A stretch of 7,738 nt of DNA from Paenibacillus sp. Lineage in GTDB: Bacteria > Bacillota > Bacilli > Paenibacillales > NBRC-103111. The stretch is taken from NCBI GenBank assembly GCA_029239545.1, contig JARBUQ010000205.1, positions 1-7,738 of the forward strand, written 5' to 3'. Numbering within the stretch: the first letter of the stretch is position 1; the number at the start of each line of letters is the position of its first letter. The position numbers and the translations under genes were made by a program. Below are positions 5,680-7,738 of the stretch, one piece after another. The notes beneath the pieces were generated by a model, which saw only the letters and a program-made list of their open reading frames with translations, had not been told where the DNA came from and did no database searches.

Positions 5680-7738
5680 TTAGGCGTCAGCTGGCTCAAT
5701 TTTAACAGCACATATTTTGAACTCCGGCATTCTGCTTGTTGGATCTAGCGCATCATTGGTCAAACGGTTTATCGATAGCTGCTCTCCCCAGTGAAAAGGC
5801 ACAAAGATCGTTCTCGGTTGAATGCTCTCCGTTACTTTCACAAGAAATTCTAACGATCCGCGCCTGCTCGTTACGCGAATTCTGCCCCCTGGCCCCAAGC
5901 CTACTCTTGAGGCTAGCCATGGATGAATTTCGGCAACGGGTACAGGTGCTTTTTTGTTCAGCGCTTCCGTTCTGCGGGTCTGAGCACCACTTAAATAATG
6001 ATTAGCCAGTCTTCCTGTAGTCAGGATGTAGGGATACTCCGAATCGATTGGCTCGGCAGGCATCTTGGGCGTAATCCCAAAGAGCCTTGCTCTGCCATCT
6101 GCATGATAGAATTGCTTCGTGAATAAGAGCGGAGTTCCGGGATGCTCGGATGATGGACATGGCCAGAATACACCTTTTTCAGCGCGCAGTCTGTCGTAAT
6201 TAATACCGCTATAATCGGCCTTTGCTCCAGACGTTGTTGCAATTAATTCCATGAACACTTCTTCAATGGATTCATATTGGAAGTATTGACCCCGACCTAG
6301 ATGGTGTGCAAGCTCACAAATAATCTGATAGTCCAGCTTGGTGCTGCCAGGTGAGTCGAGCACTTGATTCCTGTGGAATACACGCCCTTCCAAATTGGTC
6401 AGAGTTCCCTCTCCCTCCAGAAACGATGAACCCGGCAATATCCAATGTGCAAGCGATGCTGTCTCGGTCTCGAATAGATCGACAACAACAAGAAGCTCTA
6501 GCTTCTGAAGTGCTCGCTCCACCATTCGAGAATTCGGACTTGATACCAGAGGGTTGGAACCAAGGACGATCATAGCCTTGATTTCTCCCTCATCAGCTTT
6601 CTGGAGCATTTCGTAAGCGGATACGCCCTTTCCAGGCAATTCATCCGGATGGATCCCCCAAACTTTAGCGACAAACTCGCGATCTTGTTGATTTTCTATT
6701 AACCGATATCCGGGCAGTTGATCAGCTTTTTGTCCATGCTCGCGCCCTCCCTGGCCATTAGCTTGTCCAGTAACTGCTCCGTACCCGCAACCGGATCGAC
6801 CTATCTTGCCGGTTAGAAGTGTAAGGTTAATGTAATTCAGTGTATTTTCGACTCCGTTTACTTGCTGCTCCAGTCCTCTGGCTGTGAATACCATTCCTGT
6901 CTCCGCTCTGGCGAATCCTCGAGCAATCGTTCGCACTACACCTTCCAGAATTCCTGTCAACTCCTCAACCTTAGCTGGAGTATAGAAACTTACCATTTGC
7001 TCGAGCTGCTCGAATCCAACCGTTCTCTCCTTTATGAAGGATTGGGCATACAGCTTCTCTGTAATGATTACATGCAGAAGGCCGTTCACAAACACGGAAT
7101 CAAATCCTGGCTGAAGCCTCACGTGTATATCTGCCAATTTGGAGGTCATTGTATTACGCGGGTCAATCGTAACGATAACAGCTCCATTCTTCTTCGCTTC
7201 AAGCAAATAAGGAACCATCGTTGGCTGACACTCCGCTATATTTGTTCCGGCTAATACAATGTATTTGGCATTTGGAATCTCTGATAACGGCATGGTCATG
7301 CCACGATCAAGACCGAAGGCCTGATTGCTGGCGGCAGCGGCGGATGACATACAGTATCTTCCATTGTAATCTATATATTTGGTGCCCAAAGCTACTCGCG
7401 TGAATTTTCCGAGCAGATAGCTTACTTCATTAGTTAAGGATCCTCCGCCATAAACAGCTACTGCATCTTTCCCATGGTCTGCTTGAATCTGTCGTAGCTG
7501 TAAGGCGATTTCCTGCAATGAATGGCTCCAGTTGAAAGGAACCCACGCTTCCTTTATTTTCTTCAATGGTTCCATAATCCGCTCAGGATGGAATGCATGC
7601 TCAGCGGCGTTTAATCCTTTTTGGCACAGTCTTCCTGTTGCAACAGGAAAGTCCTGTCTCGGCTTGATGACGAAACCGCTGCTTCTGCCAGTGTCAGGCA
7701 CGAGCTCCAGCCCGCATTGCATACTGCAGAAGCAGCAA
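5680..7738 (-). CDS. nasC: assimilatory nitrate reductase catalytic subunit (5' end outside window)
   Basis: Molybdenum bis-MGD enzyme reducing nitrate to nitrite in cytoplasmic nitrogen assimilation. The visible part is 685 residues; B. subtilis NasC is about 710. The first visible codons (7737 onward) encode CCFCSMQC, the C-x2-C-x3-C part of the [4Fe-4S] site, completed by C38 in GRLCQKG. The Met at 7722 lies inside this motif and is not the start, so about 25-30 residues lie beyond the edge. The likely Mo-ligand Cys is C129 in NGRYCMSSAAAA, followed by TNIAECQPTMVPYL and the segment from NGQGGREHGQKADQLPGY, which are diagnostic of NasC/NarB rather than formate dehydrogenase. The C-terminal molybdopterin dinucleotide-binding domain (about 570-680) includes YILTTGRLANHYLSGAQTRR. 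There is no C-terminal BFD-like iron-sulfur extension as in Klebsiella NasA. It appears to be the last gene of its unit; partners would lie upstream, outside the window. Confidence 0.93.
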   Translation of the reverse strand, partial: CCFCSMQCGLELVPDTGRSSGFVIKPRQDFPVATGRLCQKGLNAAEHAFHPERIMEPLKKIKEAWVPFNWSHSLQEIALQLRQIQADHGKDAVAVYGGGSLTNEVSYLLGKFTRVALGTKYIDYNGRYCMSSAAAASNQAFGLDRGMTMPLSEIPNAKYIVLAGTNIAECQPTMVPYLLEAKKNGAVIVTIDPRNTMTSKLADIHVRLQPGFDSVFVNGLLHVIITEKLYAQSFIKERTVGFEQLEQMVSFYTPAKVEELTGILEGVVRTIARGFARAETGMVFTARGLEQQVNGVENTLNYINLTLLTGKIGRSGCGYGAVTGQANGQGGREHGQKADQLPGYRLIENQQDREFVAKVWGIHPDELPGKGVSAYEMLQKADEGEIKAMIVLGSNPLVSSPNSRMVERALQKLELLVVVDLFETETASLAHWILPGSSFLEGEGTLTNLEGRVFHRNQVLDSPGSTKLDYQIICELAHHLGRGQYFQYESIEEVFMELIATTSGAKADYSGINYDRLRAEKGVFWPCPSSEHPGTPLLFTKQFYHADGRARLFGITPKMPAEPIDSEYPYILTTGRLANHYLSGAQTRRTEALNKKAPVPVAEIHPWLASRVGLGPGGRIRVTSRRGSLEFLVKVTESIQPRTIFVPFHWGEQLSINRLTNDALDPTSRMPEFKICAVKIEPADA

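Noticed and set aside
6862..7254. Plus-strand open frame of 130 codons inside nasC
   Set aside because: It is antisense to a conserved catalytic domain and its translation shows no recognisable domain.
5680..7722. Taking the Met at 7722 as the start of the nitrate reductase
   Set aside because: The codons just upstream continue in frame as CCFCS and complete the conserved C-x2-C-x3-C iron-sulfur motif, so the true start lies beyond the window edge.
5680..7738. Formate dehydrogenase alpha subunit as identity of the molybdoenzyme
   Set aside because: The Mo-ligand motif NGRYCMSS and the segment with REHGQKADQLPGY fit NasC/NarB nitrate reductases, and the visible length fits the roughly 700-residue NasC family rather than the longer formate dehydrogenase-like proteins.

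Overview
The window comes from a low-to-moderate GC Gram-positive bacterium, most likely Bacillales and plausibly a Paenibacillus relative. The signs are strong Shine-Dalgarno sequences, near-consensus sigma-A promoters, Bacillus-like OdhA and NasC sequences, a DUF1836 regulator (a Bacillota family) and a XerS-type single tyrosine recombinase. The taxonomic call is inference. No mobile element, RNA gene or CRISPR array is visible, and no gene-free stretch exceeds 300 bases.

Layout. Positions 1-1075 (minus) hold the first 358 codons of odhA, the 2-oxoglutarate dehydrogenase E1 subunit, running off the left edge. Positions 1076-1244 hold its leader, a tentative promoter and the intrinsic terminator of the next unit upstream. 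Positions 1245-3522 (minus) hold a two-gene unit: a CNNM/CorC-HlyC-type membrane protein overlapping by 8 nt with a cation diffusion facilitator (CDF) transporter. Positions 3523-3756 are a divergent control region. Positions 3757-4533 (plus) encode a DUF1836 MerR-like regulator, and 4593-5672 (plus) encode XerS. Positions 5680-7738 (minus) hold the assimilatory nitrate reductase catalytic subunit NasC, cut at its 5' end by the right edge and ending 7 nt from the xerS stop.

The most interesting part is the centre. Both divergent promoters carry the same palindrome, core AGTTCATATGAACT, directly downstream of the -10 box and centred on the predicted start of transcription. The second copy lies in front of the DUF1836 gene. 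The simple reading is that the DUF1836 protein represses both its own unit (possibly including xerS) and the CNNM-CDF cation transport operon. Between the regulator and xerS lies a separate, perfect 26-bp palindrome. Its layout of 11-bp arm, 6-bp centre and 11-bp arm, and its right arm TTATGTTAACT, closely resemble Xer/dif recombination sites, so it is a candidate target of the adjacent XerS. Both proposals rest on sequence pattern and family knowledge and are untested.
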